Shown: in pieces, positions 1-5,988 of the stretch
Layout: each line of letters begins with the position of its first letter
Numbering within the stretch: position 1 is the stretch's first letter
Assembly: GCA_023393265.1 (NCBI GenBank)
Contig: JAEWME010000415.1
Span: forward strand, 1 to 8,031
Direction: 5' to 3'
DNA: 8,031 nt
Source: Bacteroidota bacterium
GTDB taxonomy: Bacteria > Bacteroidota > Bacteroidia > Bacteroidales > Prolixibacteraceae
Translations under genes and position numbers: made by a program
The notes under the pieces: model-generated
The model's database searches: none
What the model was told of the DNA's origin: nothing
What the model saw: the letters and a program-made list of their open reading frames with translations, nothing else

Positions 1-22
1 ATGCAGTGATTTTCAGTTTCAT
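1..22 (-). CDS. Possible 5' end of a divergent gene running off the left edge
   Basis: On the minus strand an ATG at 22-20 opens a frame reading M-K-L-K-I-T-A before the window ends. Lys-rich starts of this kind are common at the head of signal peptides, and the upstream sequence on that strand is A/T-rich, as is usual before Bacteroidota start codons. A divergent arrangement with the YihY-family gene would explain the roughly 300-base spacer. Only seven codons are visible, so function cannot be assigned and the start may be chance. Confidence 0.3.
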
Positions 23-272
23 AAAAGCAATTTATTAACAAAATAAAGTTTCAGCAAGCGAAAAGTTTAATTACCGGCTCATTTTTGTTCGTCTCCGGTC
101 GACTTCTGCCTTTCTAAAACCGTACCAATCGCGCAAACCGATGTTTACTCCGGAAGAACCCTGTTCCGCCGTGAAAATTTTTCCACACAATTCCACAATG
201 CGTTACAACCGGCCATCAATCGTAAAAATGCAAAAGGCTGAAAAGTGCGTGTTTCCCGCGATGTCAAGGCAA

Positions 273-287
273 TGGCACAATTTTTCA
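273..287 (+). promoter_or_regulatory. Sigma-54 -24-like half element (weak candidate)
   Basis: TGGCAC at 273-278 matches the -24 box of sigma-54 promoters exactly. At the distance where the -12 box TTGC should lie, the sequence is TTCA (284-287), which lacks the normally invariant GC. Transcription from here would begin near 298, shortly before the AAGGAAAG ribosome site. It is noted because a sigma-54 activator is encoded nearby, but it is a half match that could be chance. Confidence 0.15.
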
Positions 288-310
288 GAAGGAAAGACCA
301 GAAATACAAA

Positions 311-318
311 AAGGAAAG
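311..318 (+). promoter_or_regulatory. Ribosome binding site that decides the YihY-family start
   Basis: The purine-rich AAGGAAAG ends two bases before the ATG at 321. It is the best Shine-Dalgarno-like sequence in the window, where most starts have none. It supports initiation at 321 rather than at the upstream in-frame ATGs at 141, 198, 228 and 261. Confidence 0.6.
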
Positions 319-320
319 TT

Positions 321-1226
321 ATGAAAACATTGAATCTGAAAAAATTATTTACCGATCATTTTCGAATTCTGAAAAACACGGTAACAAGTTTTATGGGAAG
401 CCGTCCGGTTGACCTGGCAAGTTCGACCGCGTATTTTGCCATTTTTTCCATCGCGCCAATACTGATTATCATCATCGCTGTATTTGGCTATTTTGCAGGC
501 GACAATACCATTCGGGTGAAACTTTTCGATGAGCTGAATGTGCTGATCGGACAGGAAAGTACACAAATGCTGCAAAGTGCGATCGACAACTATAAAATAT
601 CGGAAAACAGCGGCATTGGTACGATTATCGGGCTGGTATTTTTCCTGATTTCGGCCACAACCCTGTTCAATGTTATGCAAAGTTCGATTAACTACCTGTG
701 GCATGTAAAAGTTAAATCGAACCTGAAGCAGAACATCCTGAAATTTATTCGCGACCGTGTTTTATCGTTTGGCGTCATTCTGTCGCTCGGGTTTTTGCTG
801 CTTGTTTCGCTGTTTGTCGATGCCAGCATTGCCTATATGAGAGATTTTCTGACCACCTACTTCAGCGAAGGCTTCGTTATTTTGGCTCAACTGGCCAACC
901 TCTTTTTGTCGCTTGCCATCATCAGTTGTGTATTTGCGGTTATTTACCGTTTCCTGCCAGATGTAAAAGTACGCTGGAGCGCCGGTTGGTTTGGAGCTAT
1001 TTTCACAGCAGTGTTGTTTACTATTGGTAAAGTTATTATCGGTATTTTAGTCGGACAAAGTAACCTGGGCGCTGTTTACGGTGCAGCCAGTTCTTTCATT
1101 GGTGTTTTGGTCTGGATTTATTATGCGTCGCTAATCTTCTACTTCGGCGTTGAACTTACCCGCCAGTTTTCCATCTATTACAATCACGAAAACAAACCTT
1201 TGAAATATGCAGAAAAGGATTCCTGA
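321..1226 (+). CDS. YihY/BrkB-family inner-membrane protein
   Basis: This encodes a 301-residue polytopic membrane protein of the YihY/virulence-factor BrkB family (formerly mis-called ribonuclease BN). Molecular function in the family is unsettled; a transporter-like role has been proposed. Six hydrophobic segments are visible at about residues 36-58, 98-118, 147-167, 186-208, 218-241 and 252-276. Family hallmarks are the first-helix AYFAIFSIAPILI, the YRFLPDVKVRW segment after helix 4 (residues 209-219), and the last-helix VWIYYASLIFYFGVELTRQ, which ends in the typical G-x-E-L. The length fits the family (about 280-320). The start at 321 is chosen for its AAGGAAAG site and because the family alignment begins just after it; the frame is open upstream to 141, but that part does not look coding. 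It is transcribed alone, converges on the minus-strand operon and ends in a hairpin at 1287-1317. Family assignment is firm, physiological role unknown. Confidence 0.9.
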   Translation: MKTLNLKKLFTDHFRILKNTVTSFMGSRPVDLASSTAYFAIFSIAPILIIIIAVFGYFAGDNTIRVKLFDELNVLIGQESTQMLQSAIDNYKISENSGIGTIIGLVFFLISATTLFNVMQSSINYLWHVKVKSNLKQNILKFIRDRVLSFGVILSLGFLLLVSLFVDASIAYMRDFLTTYFSEGFVILAQLANLFLSLAIISCVFAVIYRFLPDVKVRWSAGWFGAIFTAVLFTIGKVIIGILVGQSNLGAVYGAASSFIGVLVWIYYASLIFYFGVELTRQFSIYYNHENKPLKYAEKDS

Positions 1227-1262
1227 TTTACAGGATATTTTTTAGATTTTCGACGCAAAAAA

Positions 1263-1282
1263 GTCCGGATAAACTTCCGGAC
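1263..1282 (-). terminator. Intrinsic terminator of the minus-strand hemerythrin-to-lmo0937 operon
   Basis: A perfect 7-bp stem (GTCCGGA / TCCGGAC) with a 6-base loop is followed on the minus strand by six T residues (plus-strand A run 1257-1262). It lies 45 bases beyond the stop of the last minus-strand gene. On the plus strand no T run follows, so it acts in one direction. Confidence 0.8.
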
Positions 1283-1286
1283 AATC

Positions 1287-1317
1287 AAAACAGCTTCTCG
1301 CTGTTTTTTCTTTTTTA
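1287..1317 (+). terminator. Intrinsic terminator of the YihY-family gene
   Basis: An 8-bp stem (AAAACAGC 1287-1294 / GCTGTTTT 1300-1307) with a TTCTC loop leads into a T-rich tract reaching 1316. It lies 60 bases after the plus-strand stop and just before the convergent gene's stop codon, so each transcript passes through the other's terminator stem before its own. Confidence 0.8.
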
Positions 1318-1326
1318 GCGAGGGCC

Positions 1327-1479
1327 TCAACGCGAATCTCCCCGAATGATGGACAGGAGAATCGATACGATGGCCAGAACCAGTAAAACATGAATCAGAT
1401 ATCCTACAGAATATACAAAAACACCTAAGATCCAACCGATAATAAAAATTACCGCTAATAAATAAAGAATTGTTCTCAT
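1327..1479 (-). CDS. Small hydrophobic membrane protein, lmo0937 family
   Basis: This encodes a 50-residue protein, MRTILYLLAVIFIIGWILGV and onwards, ending in ILLSIIRGDSR. It is almost wholly hydrophobic, with two short helices (about residues 3-22 and 26-45) separated by a Y-x-V-G-x-L-I-H segment, and a positively charged tail. This pattern of I-x-W-x-x-G-x-F then GxLIHxLLVxAxxxxLxxxIRG is that of the lmo0937/DUF5670 membrane peptides, widespread in Bacteroidota and Firmicutes and without known function. The frame is open back to 1560, but the ATG at 1479 is the right start: the extra 27 codons are hydrophilic and overlap the preceding gene. It is the last gene of the operon, 35 bases after the AsmA-like gene, and is followed by a strong terminator. 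Confidence 0.8.
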   Translation of the reverse strand: MRTILYLLAVIFIIGWILGVFVYSVGYLIHVLLVLAIVSILLSIIRGDSR

Positions 1480-1514
1480 GGCTTTAAATTTTAAAGGGTT
1501 AAACTTTCTTGTAA

Positions 1515-3062
1515 CTATATGATTGCAATATCTTTGAGTCCACTCAGCAACGATTTCCACCAGTAATTGAAAACCGATTTCTTTTTGTCCCTGGCAAAAG
1601 CGATGCTGCCCGTTTTGTAGTTTCTTTCCCCCTTCAGGTTACTGCTCTTCAGTACCAGTTTATTGACCAGGAATGATTGAAAACGTTTCGAGCGATAACT
1701 GGCCCGATCGAAAACCAGCACGTTGAGGCTGTCGTACTGAAAGAGCAACTGCCCGTGCGATTGTTCGTTATCGTACCTGAAATCGAATGCAAACGATTTT
1801 ATTGCTCCACGCTGCACAACCACTCCTGCGTTGTGCCTGATTACCGGATTAAAAGCCGAGATGAGCGCAGGAGCCAGCGTTCCTTTGGCACGGTATTCAA
1901 CGTTGTATTTTACATTTGGAATCTCGAAACTGGCATTTAACAGCACCTGTTGCATAGCCAGCGCCGAAGCTTCAATTGTTGTGGTATCAGTTATTTCGTG
2001 CATCCGGTTACTAAGCTGACTTATCTTAAATTTGAAGTCGCTGAAAGTGACAACACCGGCGTCGTTCGATCCGGCTACGCGCTCCGAATATTGGATGTCG
2101 CCACTTTTACAAATCACCGAATCGAAGTGAAGGCCAAACGGTAAACTATTAATCAGATCCATAGGCAATTTGGTATTTGGTTTCTGCGGAAACGGCGACC
2201 TCTTGTCCTTGAAGGCCTCCACCTTCATCTTCCCGAATTGCAGGTGGGAAGCTACGAGTGCCGTATCGCTGAGCAGTTTCTGTAAATCGACACCGCTCAA
2301 CTCCACTTTTGTGAAAAGCAAATCGAGCCAGTCGGTCTCAGTGCCAGTTTGCCTTCCCATTTCATATTTCGAGTATTCCGAAGTCAGGCTCAAAACATCA
2401 ATATCCAGCTTTTGCTTCGTGGTGCGATACTCGCCGGTTTGGTAGTTCAGGCGATACAATTTGTCCGGAAAAATATACTTGCCGTTTTTCAGGCTGAAAC
2501 TTGCGGAGTCGAAAGCCAATTGGCCAAAATGGAACAGTCGCGAATGATTGTCCAGCGTTACCTGGTGCATCTCGAAATCGAAACCGGTTCTGAAAATCGT
2601 GTCTGAAACCGACGGAAGTGTTTCCTGAACCAGCATTTCTCCATTCAATATCTTCAACTGTCCAATAAATACCTGCCTTTTCTTCAGACTTTCTCCTCCC
2701 GATTTAGCCTCAACCGAATCTTTCCTGATTTTAATTTCCGGCCGGAGCAAAACAGCCCTCTCAAGCATGGTTTGGCCTCTGAAAAGCTGACGAAAGAAAT
2801 GAAAACCTTCCAGTCTCATTTCCGGAACGAGAATCGAAGCGTTGTGTATTGAATCACGAAAACGGACATTGAGCAAAACCAATGTTTTCGACTGAAAACT
2901 TAGGTCCAAATCGTCGAAGGTTAGCAATAAATTGTTTTCGAGTTTTTTGCGCAACGATTTCTCGACGATACCTGGCAGAAAAACAAGTCCTGCTGCGGCA
3001 ATCAGGATAATAAACACTGCAACCCAAAGAACCCTTGGTAACCTTTTGTCGAATTGTCTCAT
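1515..3062 (-). CDS. AsmA-like envelope protein (inner-membrane anchored)
   Basis: This encodes a 515-residue protein with a positively charged N-terminus and one membrane segment at about residues 11-30, followed by a long region predicted to be mostly beta-strand outside the cytoplasm. Right after the anchor is a segment (about 48-70) with the alternating pattern of AsmA-family N-termini, where short strands describe a phospholipid-binding groove. The C-terminus carries the basic block YKTGSIAFARDKKKS and then FNYWWKSLLSGLKD, an ending I associate with uncharacterised AsmA-like proteins of Bacteroidota. AsmA/TamB/YhdP relatives are implicated in lipid transport and outer-membrane homeostasis; that role here is inferred from fold type only. 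It is the third gene of the operon, 28 bases after the two-helix membrane gene, with no visible Shine-Dalgarno. The AsmA-like call is moderately sure; the protein could be called simply a conserved hypothetical. Confidence 0.6.
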   Translation of the reverse strand: MRQFDKRLPRVLWVAVFIILIAAAGLVFLPGIVEKSLRKKLENNLLLTFDDLDLSFQSKTLVLLNVRFRDSIHNASILVPEMRLEGFHFFRQLFRGQTMLERAVLLRPEIKIRKDSVEAKSGGESLKKRQVFIGQLKILNGEMLVQETLPSVSDTIFRTGFDFEMHQVTLDNHSRLFHFGQLAFDSASFSLKNGKYIFPDKLYRLNYQTGEYRTTKQKLDIDVLSLTSEYSKYEMGRQTGTETDWLDLLFTKVELSGVDLQKLLSDTALVASHLQFGKMKVEAFKDKRSPFPQKPNTKLPMDLINSLPFGLHFDSVICKSGDIQYSERVAGSNDAGVVTFSDFKFKISQLSNRMHEITDTTTIEASALAMQQVLLNASFEIPNVKYNVEYRAKGTLAPALISAFNPVIRHNAGVVVQRGAIKSFAFDFRYDNEQSHGQLLFQYDSLNVLVFDRASYRSKRFQSFLVNKLVLKSSNLKGERNYKTGSIAFARDKKKSVFNYWWKSLLSGLKDIAII

Positions 3063-3090
3063 AAGTGTCCGTTTTCGTTTCGTTTAAAAA

Positions 3091-3297
3091 CTAGCTGGTT
3101 CGGCGTGCAGTAGCCATGGCCACCAGACCGATTAAAGCGACGACACCACTCATAATCAATGGTGTCCAGTTGGCTTTACTCACCGCAATATCAAGTCCAA
3201 ATAAATGGAAGCTTTCAGAATCGTTGATGGCCTGGATACCGAAAATAACTACTCCGATAAGGCCTAATATCAGTAGAATCATACCTGTTGTTTTCAT
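3091..3297 (-). CDS. Small two-helix membrane protein (DUF3185-like)
   Basis: This encodes a 68-residue protein with hydrophobic helices at about residues 4-21 and 46-63, joined by a polar loop (SESFHLFGLDIAVSKANWTP) that would lie outside the cytoplasm if both termini face inward, as the terminal RRTS suggests. The layout of a first helix beginning MKTxGxILLILGLIG, a loop ending W-x-P, and a glycine-rich second helix resembles small DUF3185-type proteins seen in many Bacteroidota and Proteobacteria; no function is known. It sits 20 bases after the hemerythrin-like gene and 28 before the AsmA-like gene, so it is almost surely cotranscribed with both. Confidence 0.65.
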   Translation of the reverse strand: MKTTGMILLILGLIGVVIFGIQAINDSESFHLFGLDIAVSKANWTPLIMSGVVALIGLVAMATARRTS

Positions 3298-3317
3298 CTT
3301 GAAATGTTTTAAGTTAA

Positions 3318-3761
3318 TTACTTCGTTTCCATTGAAAGGTCGAAACGCTGACCTTTGAGTTCATTGAACTTTTCGCCCATGGCAATCAGTTCTTTTTCAT
3401 CCAGAATGCGCTCTGCTTCAGGAAAAAGTTCTTCCTCCTCCTCCGTCAGGTGGTGATCGAGAATCTCTTCAAAAACCTTAAATTTCACCATCCAGCGCGA
3501 ATTTGTCTTCGGAAAGTCACTCAAATCGAGCAGCAGCACATTCAAAACAAAGTGTTCTTCCTGCGATTCGAGCGATTCGGATTTCACTTCTTTTCTGCTG
3601 TTCAGCCTGTTTAGCAAAATATCTTCCTCGAGTTCGTGATGGACGTCAAGGTTTTTCTTCAGCAAAATAAATTTTCCAGCGTCTTTTTCAATGTCTTTCA
3701 TCAGCTTGCGCATTTCATCGTGATGCGCTTTCAATGCTTTGGTAATAGTCTGTGATTTCAT
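3318..3761 (-). CDS. Hemerythrin-like HHE-domain protein
   Basis: This encodes a 147-residue, all-helical cytoplasmic protein. The HHE pattern for a non-haem di-iron site is visible: H13/H14 in KAHHDEM, H41/H42 with E45/E46 in VHHELEEDI, H70 in EEHFV, and H103/H104 with E107/E108 in DHHLTEEEEELFP. Spacing fits the four-helix HHE fold (H...HxxxE...H...HxxxE). Such proteins bind O2, NO or peroxide, or act in oxidative or nitrosative stress and iron handling; which applies here cannot be told. There is no signal peptide. It is the first gene of the minus-strand operon, preceded by a 172-base spacer with an inverted repeat. The start at 3761 gives the usual length and places the first histidines where expected; no Shine-Dalgarno is seen. 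The run of acidic residues after the last HH pair is common in this family. Confidence 0.88.
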   Translation of the reverse strand: MKSQTITKALKAHHDEMRKLMKDIEKDAGKFILLKKNLDVHHELEEDILLNRLNSRKEVKSESLESQEEHFVLNVLLLDLSDFPKTNSRWMVKFKVFEEILDHHLTEEEEELFPEAERILDEKELIAMGEKFNELKGQRFDLSMETK

Positions 3762-3793
3762 TTTCTGCGATTTTAAATAGTTTGAAAATAAAA

Positions 3794-3861
3794 AGCAGTT
3801 TCAGCAACCACTGCCGAAGCAGACAAGGCACTTCAAAACAGAAGGTTAGCATGAAACTGCT
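3794..3861 (-). repeat. Inverted repeat in the hemerythrin-operon leader
   Basis: AGCAGTTTCA (3794-3803) and TGAAACTGCT (3852-3861) are perfect 10-bp complements 48 bases apart, just upstream of the operon's first start codon. A competing shorter pairing, GCAGT with ACTGC (3795-3799 / 3810-3814), shares the left arm. The repeat could form a structured 5' leader or be two half sites for a regulator. No T run follows, so it does not look like a terminator. Confidence 0.4.
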
Positions 3862-3885
3862 GCGAATCCCTAAAAAAGCGGGTAG

Positions 3886-3910
3886 AAAAAAGGCTCTGCG
3901 CCAATTTGGC
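3886..3910 (-). terminator. Weak candidate terminator after the lipoprotein gene
   Basis: On the minus strand GGC-GCAGA-GCC (3902-3892) is followed directly by six T residues, with further A-T pairing possible beyond two mismatches. It overlaps a GCCAA-A-TTGGC palindrome (3900-3910). The position, 24 bases past the stop, is right for a terminator, but the G+C stem is only 3 bp, so readthrough into the hemerythrin operon is possible. Confidence 0.35.
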
Positions 3911-3933
3911 AACAGTGTGTGGCTTCTATGAAA

Positions 3934-4377
3934 TTATTGGGATCGTTTATAGTTCTCAGACTTTTTTACAGCCTGTTTTAGTTCATCGAAAGTGACAATT
4001 ACATCTTTACGGAGTTCTCCGACATTTTTATTGGTAGTGTCGGCCCATTCATGAATTTTGTTTTGCAACTCATAGCCCTTTTTCCTGATGCTGTCCAACT
4101 GACTGTTCATAATTGCATCTGATTTCTCATTTTTAATTCTGAGCCTGTCGTTGATAGCATTCAGTGAATCTTCGAACTGATCGAGCCGGGCAATGAGTTT
4201 TTCTGAGAAAGCAAAATCATCGACTTTGAGACTGTCGAGATTGTTTCCCAATAAAATAAGGTTTTCGCTCACCTGTTCTTCCGCCCGGTTTTCGCTCTTT
4301 TTGGCAGGCGACTGACATGCAAACAGTGCGATTAGCGAGAACAGGATTGCCTGTGTTAATTTCTTCTGAGTGTTCAT
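3934..4377 (-). CDS. Small coiled-coil lipoprotein, function unknown
   Basis: This encodes a 147-residue protein with a lipoprotein signal peptide: basic MNTQKK, a hydrophobic core, and the lipobox LFAC with the lipid-attachment cysteine at 21. The mature part is short, highly charged and almost entirely helix-forming, with hydrophobic residues at heptad-like spacing from about 36 to 145, suggesting a coiled coil or a helical bundle anchored to a membrane facing the periplasm. The residue after Cys is Gln, which gives no clear sorting call. I do not recognise the family; it resembles in a general way the helical stress-associated proteins found near lmo0937-type genes. It lies between the regulator gene (213-base gap) and the hemerythrin operon (172-base gap), on the same strand, and is probably its own transcription unit. 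Confidence 0.75.
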   Translation of the reverse strand: MNTQKKLTQAILFSLIALFACQSPAKKSENRAEEQVSENLILLGNNLDSLKVDDFAFSEKLIARLDQFEDSLNAINDRLRIKNEKSDAIMNSQLDSIRKKGYELQNKIHEWADTTNKNVGELRKDVIVTFDELKQAVKKSENYKRSQ

Positions 4378-4590
4378 ATCGCTGCATTTAAGTTAAACAT
4401 CGTGTTTTCGGTACATGCAATGACAAAACAATGCCAAAACCCAACGGCCCGGACAAAGAACAACTCAAGATACTGACAAAAAGGAATTTACAATAAAAAA
4501 GAGAAATAAGATCCGGGTCAAGGTTTCAAATATGTTGGGGATTTTATTGCTCAATTTGTAGAAAACCCGACCGTCGAAAAATATCACTAA

Positions 4591-5955
4591 TCAGAGGTTG
4601 ATCCCGTAAAGTTTGATTTTATTGTAGAGTGTTTTACGGTCGATGTTCAGAATTTTGGCGGCTTTCGATTTGTTGTAACCAGCTTCCTGGATGGTCTTCA
4701 CGATTAGTTGTCTTTCTATTTCGAAAGCCGCATTTTTCAGCAACGAGTTATTGGCCGATTCAGCAACCGTGACAAACGATTCCATTGCTTCTTCCTCAGG
4801 ATAGATAATTTCGTAAGGCAAACAATACTTTTCTATCATCGAACCATTGGCCATCAGCACCGATCGTTTGATGACATTCTTCAACTCGCGCAGGTTGCCA
4901 TGCCAGGGATAATTCAGGATGATATTTTCAACTTCAGGAGTGATGCCCTGAATGTTCTTTTTCAGATCGTTATTCGCTATCCGGATAAAATGATTGACAA
5001 AAATCAGGATGTCGCGACCCCGCTCTCGCAAGGGTGGTAATGCAATTTTAAATTCGTTGAGACGGTGATATAAGTCTTCGCGGAATGAGTTTTCGCGTAC
5101 CTCACCTTGCAGATTCTCGTTGGTAGCAGCAATCACCCGGATGTCAACTTTTTTTGCTCTATCGTCGCCTATGCGGGCAACCATCCGCTCCTGAATGGCG
5201 CGAAGGAATTTGAGCTGAATTTCGTAGCTCAGGTTCCCGATTTCGTCGAGAAACAAAGTGCCACCGTCGGCTTTCTGGAAAACTCCGTCTTTATCTGAAA
5301 TGGCGCCGGTAAACGATCCTTTTACGTGTCCAAATAGTTCGCTGTTGGCCAGTTCCTTGGGAATAGCACCGCAATCAATTGCCACAAATGGCTTATCTTT
5401 TCGCAGGCTGTTCTCGTGAATATAACGGGCAATGTATTCCTTTCCGGTTCCGGTTTCTCCTTCAATAATCACCGACATGTTGGTTGGAGCAACTCTCTTG
5501 GCCAGATCGATGATACTCTGCATTCTTTCGTTTTCGCCTACCACAAAATCAACTTTACCAACTGAGGTCGTATTTTTTACTTCAGCCGAGCGGTTAGTTT
5601 GAAGGATATTTTTTATGATCCCAATTAGTTCTTCGTGCTGAATTGGTTTAGTAATATAATCGGCAGCACCCATTTTCATTAACCTGACGGCCATTCGGAC
5701 GTCTGCATAAGCAGTCATAATTACCACCGGGATGTTCCAGTTCAAAGCTTCAAGTTTCTGCATCACTTCCAGTCCGCTCGAATCGGGAAGCCGAAAATCG
5801 CAAAGAACCATATCGAATGACATACTTTTGAGTAGATCGAATGCACTTTTGGCCGAAAAAGCAGTTTCAACCTGGTAATCATTGTTCTGGAGGTGCTTTT
5901 TTAACACTTCGCACATAAAGTTGTCGTCGTCGATGATAAGTATTTTTTTCGCCAT
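4591..5955 (-). CDS. Sigma-54-dependent response regulator, NtrC family
   Basis: This encodes a 454-residue activator with the classical three domains. The receiver (about 1-120) has acidic D9-D11, phospho-acceptor D53 in LCDFRLPD, T81 and K103. The AAA+ domain (about 138-370) has Walker A GETGTGKE (166-173), a GSFTGA loop (213-218) for contacting sigma-54, Walker B GGTLFLDE (231-238), arginine fingers in FREDLYHR (R292, R298) and sensor II R356 in WHGNLREL. A Fis-type helix-turn-helix lies at 409-452 (NKSKAAKILNIDRKTLYNKI). All residues needed for phosphorylation, ATP hydrolysis and sigma-54 remodelling are present. GSFTGA replaces the commoner GAFTGA, a tolerated variant. The gene follows the Hpt gene by 33 bases and is likely cotranscribed with it, so phosphate probably reaches D53 through that Hpt protein. 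Targets are unknown; the adjacent envelope and hemerythrin genes are natural candidates, but canonical sigma-54 promoters are not seen in front of them. Confidence 0.96.
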   Translation of the reverse strand: MAKKILIIDDDNFMCEVLKKHLQNNDYQVETAFSAKSAFDLLKSMSFDMVLCDFRLPDSSGLEVMQKLEALNWNIPVVIMTAYADVRMAVRLMKMGAADYITKPIQHEELIGIIKNILQTNRSAEVKNTTSVGKVDFVVGENERMQSIIDLAKRVAPTNMSVIIEGETGTGKEYIARYIHENSLRKDKPFVAIDCGAIPKELANSELFGHVKGSFTGAISDKDGVFQKADGGTLFLDEIGNLSYEIQLKFLRAIQERMVARIGDDRAKKVDIRVIAATNENLQGEVRENSFREDLYHRLNEFKIALPPLRERGRDILIFVNHFIRIANNDLKKNIQGITPEVENIILNYPWHGNLRELKNVIKRSVLMANGSMIEKYCLPYEIIYPEEEAMESFVTVAESANNSLLKNAAFEIERQLIVKTIQEAGYNKSKAAKILNIDRKTLYNKIKLYGINL

Positions 5956-5988
5956 TTGTTGGTTTCAAATTTTCATAAATATATCAAT

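Larger units (their letters stand above)
23..320. other. Intergenic leader region upstream of the YihY-family gene
   Basis: About 300 bases with no convincing gene. A frame open from 141 runs into the YihY-family gene, but its first 60 codons lack membrane-protein character and have no ribosome binding site, so they are treated as untranslated leader. The stretch 60-110 is richer in G+C and has two CCGG tetramers (74-77 and 95-98). A TGGCAC element at 273-278 is listed separately. No canonical promoter or stable terminator hairpin was recognised on either strand. Confidence 0.5.

Noticed and set aside
141..320. 60-codon N-terminal extension of the YihY-family frame
   Set aside because: Cys-, His- and Asn-rich with no membrane or family character, no ribosome binding site at its ATG, whereas the ATG at 321 has AAGGAAAG before it and fits the family start.
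345..704. 119-codon open frame antisense to the YihY-family gene
   Set aside because: Complement of a well-supported membrane-protein gene, no recognisable domain; a coding shadow. The same applies to the plus-strand frames inside 1677-2606, 3116-3358, 4708-5298 and 6462-6701, and to the minus-strand frames 1184-1435 and 7484-7669.
1482..1496. CTTTAAA-T-TTTAAAG palindrome just before the lmo0937-type start
   Set aside because: Pure A/T symmetry at a position where Bacteroidota leaders are normally A/T-rich; no reason to call it an operator.
1480..1560. Upstream extension of the lmo0937-type frame
   Set aside because: Hydrophilic, overlaps the 3' end of the AsmA-like gene, and the 50-residue form starting at 1479 has the family's usual length.
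3715..3912. Minus-strand open frame of 65 codons overlapping the hemerythrin start
   Set aside because: Overlaps the hemerythrin-like gene in another frame and has erratic composition; the region is better explained as the operon leader.
3762..4590. Canonical sigma-54 promoters (GG-N10-GC) before the lipoprotein and hemerythrin genes
   Set aside because: Reading the intergenic minus strand base by base gave no GG-N10-GC; the nearest, TGG to TGC at 3809-3795, has an 11-base spacer. The leaders of the YihY-family gene and the Hpt gene also had no match.
4556..4590. Terminator after the response regulator gene
   Set aside because: CGAC-G-GTCG followed by GGTTTTC on the minus strand is only a 3-bp usable stem, too weak to call.
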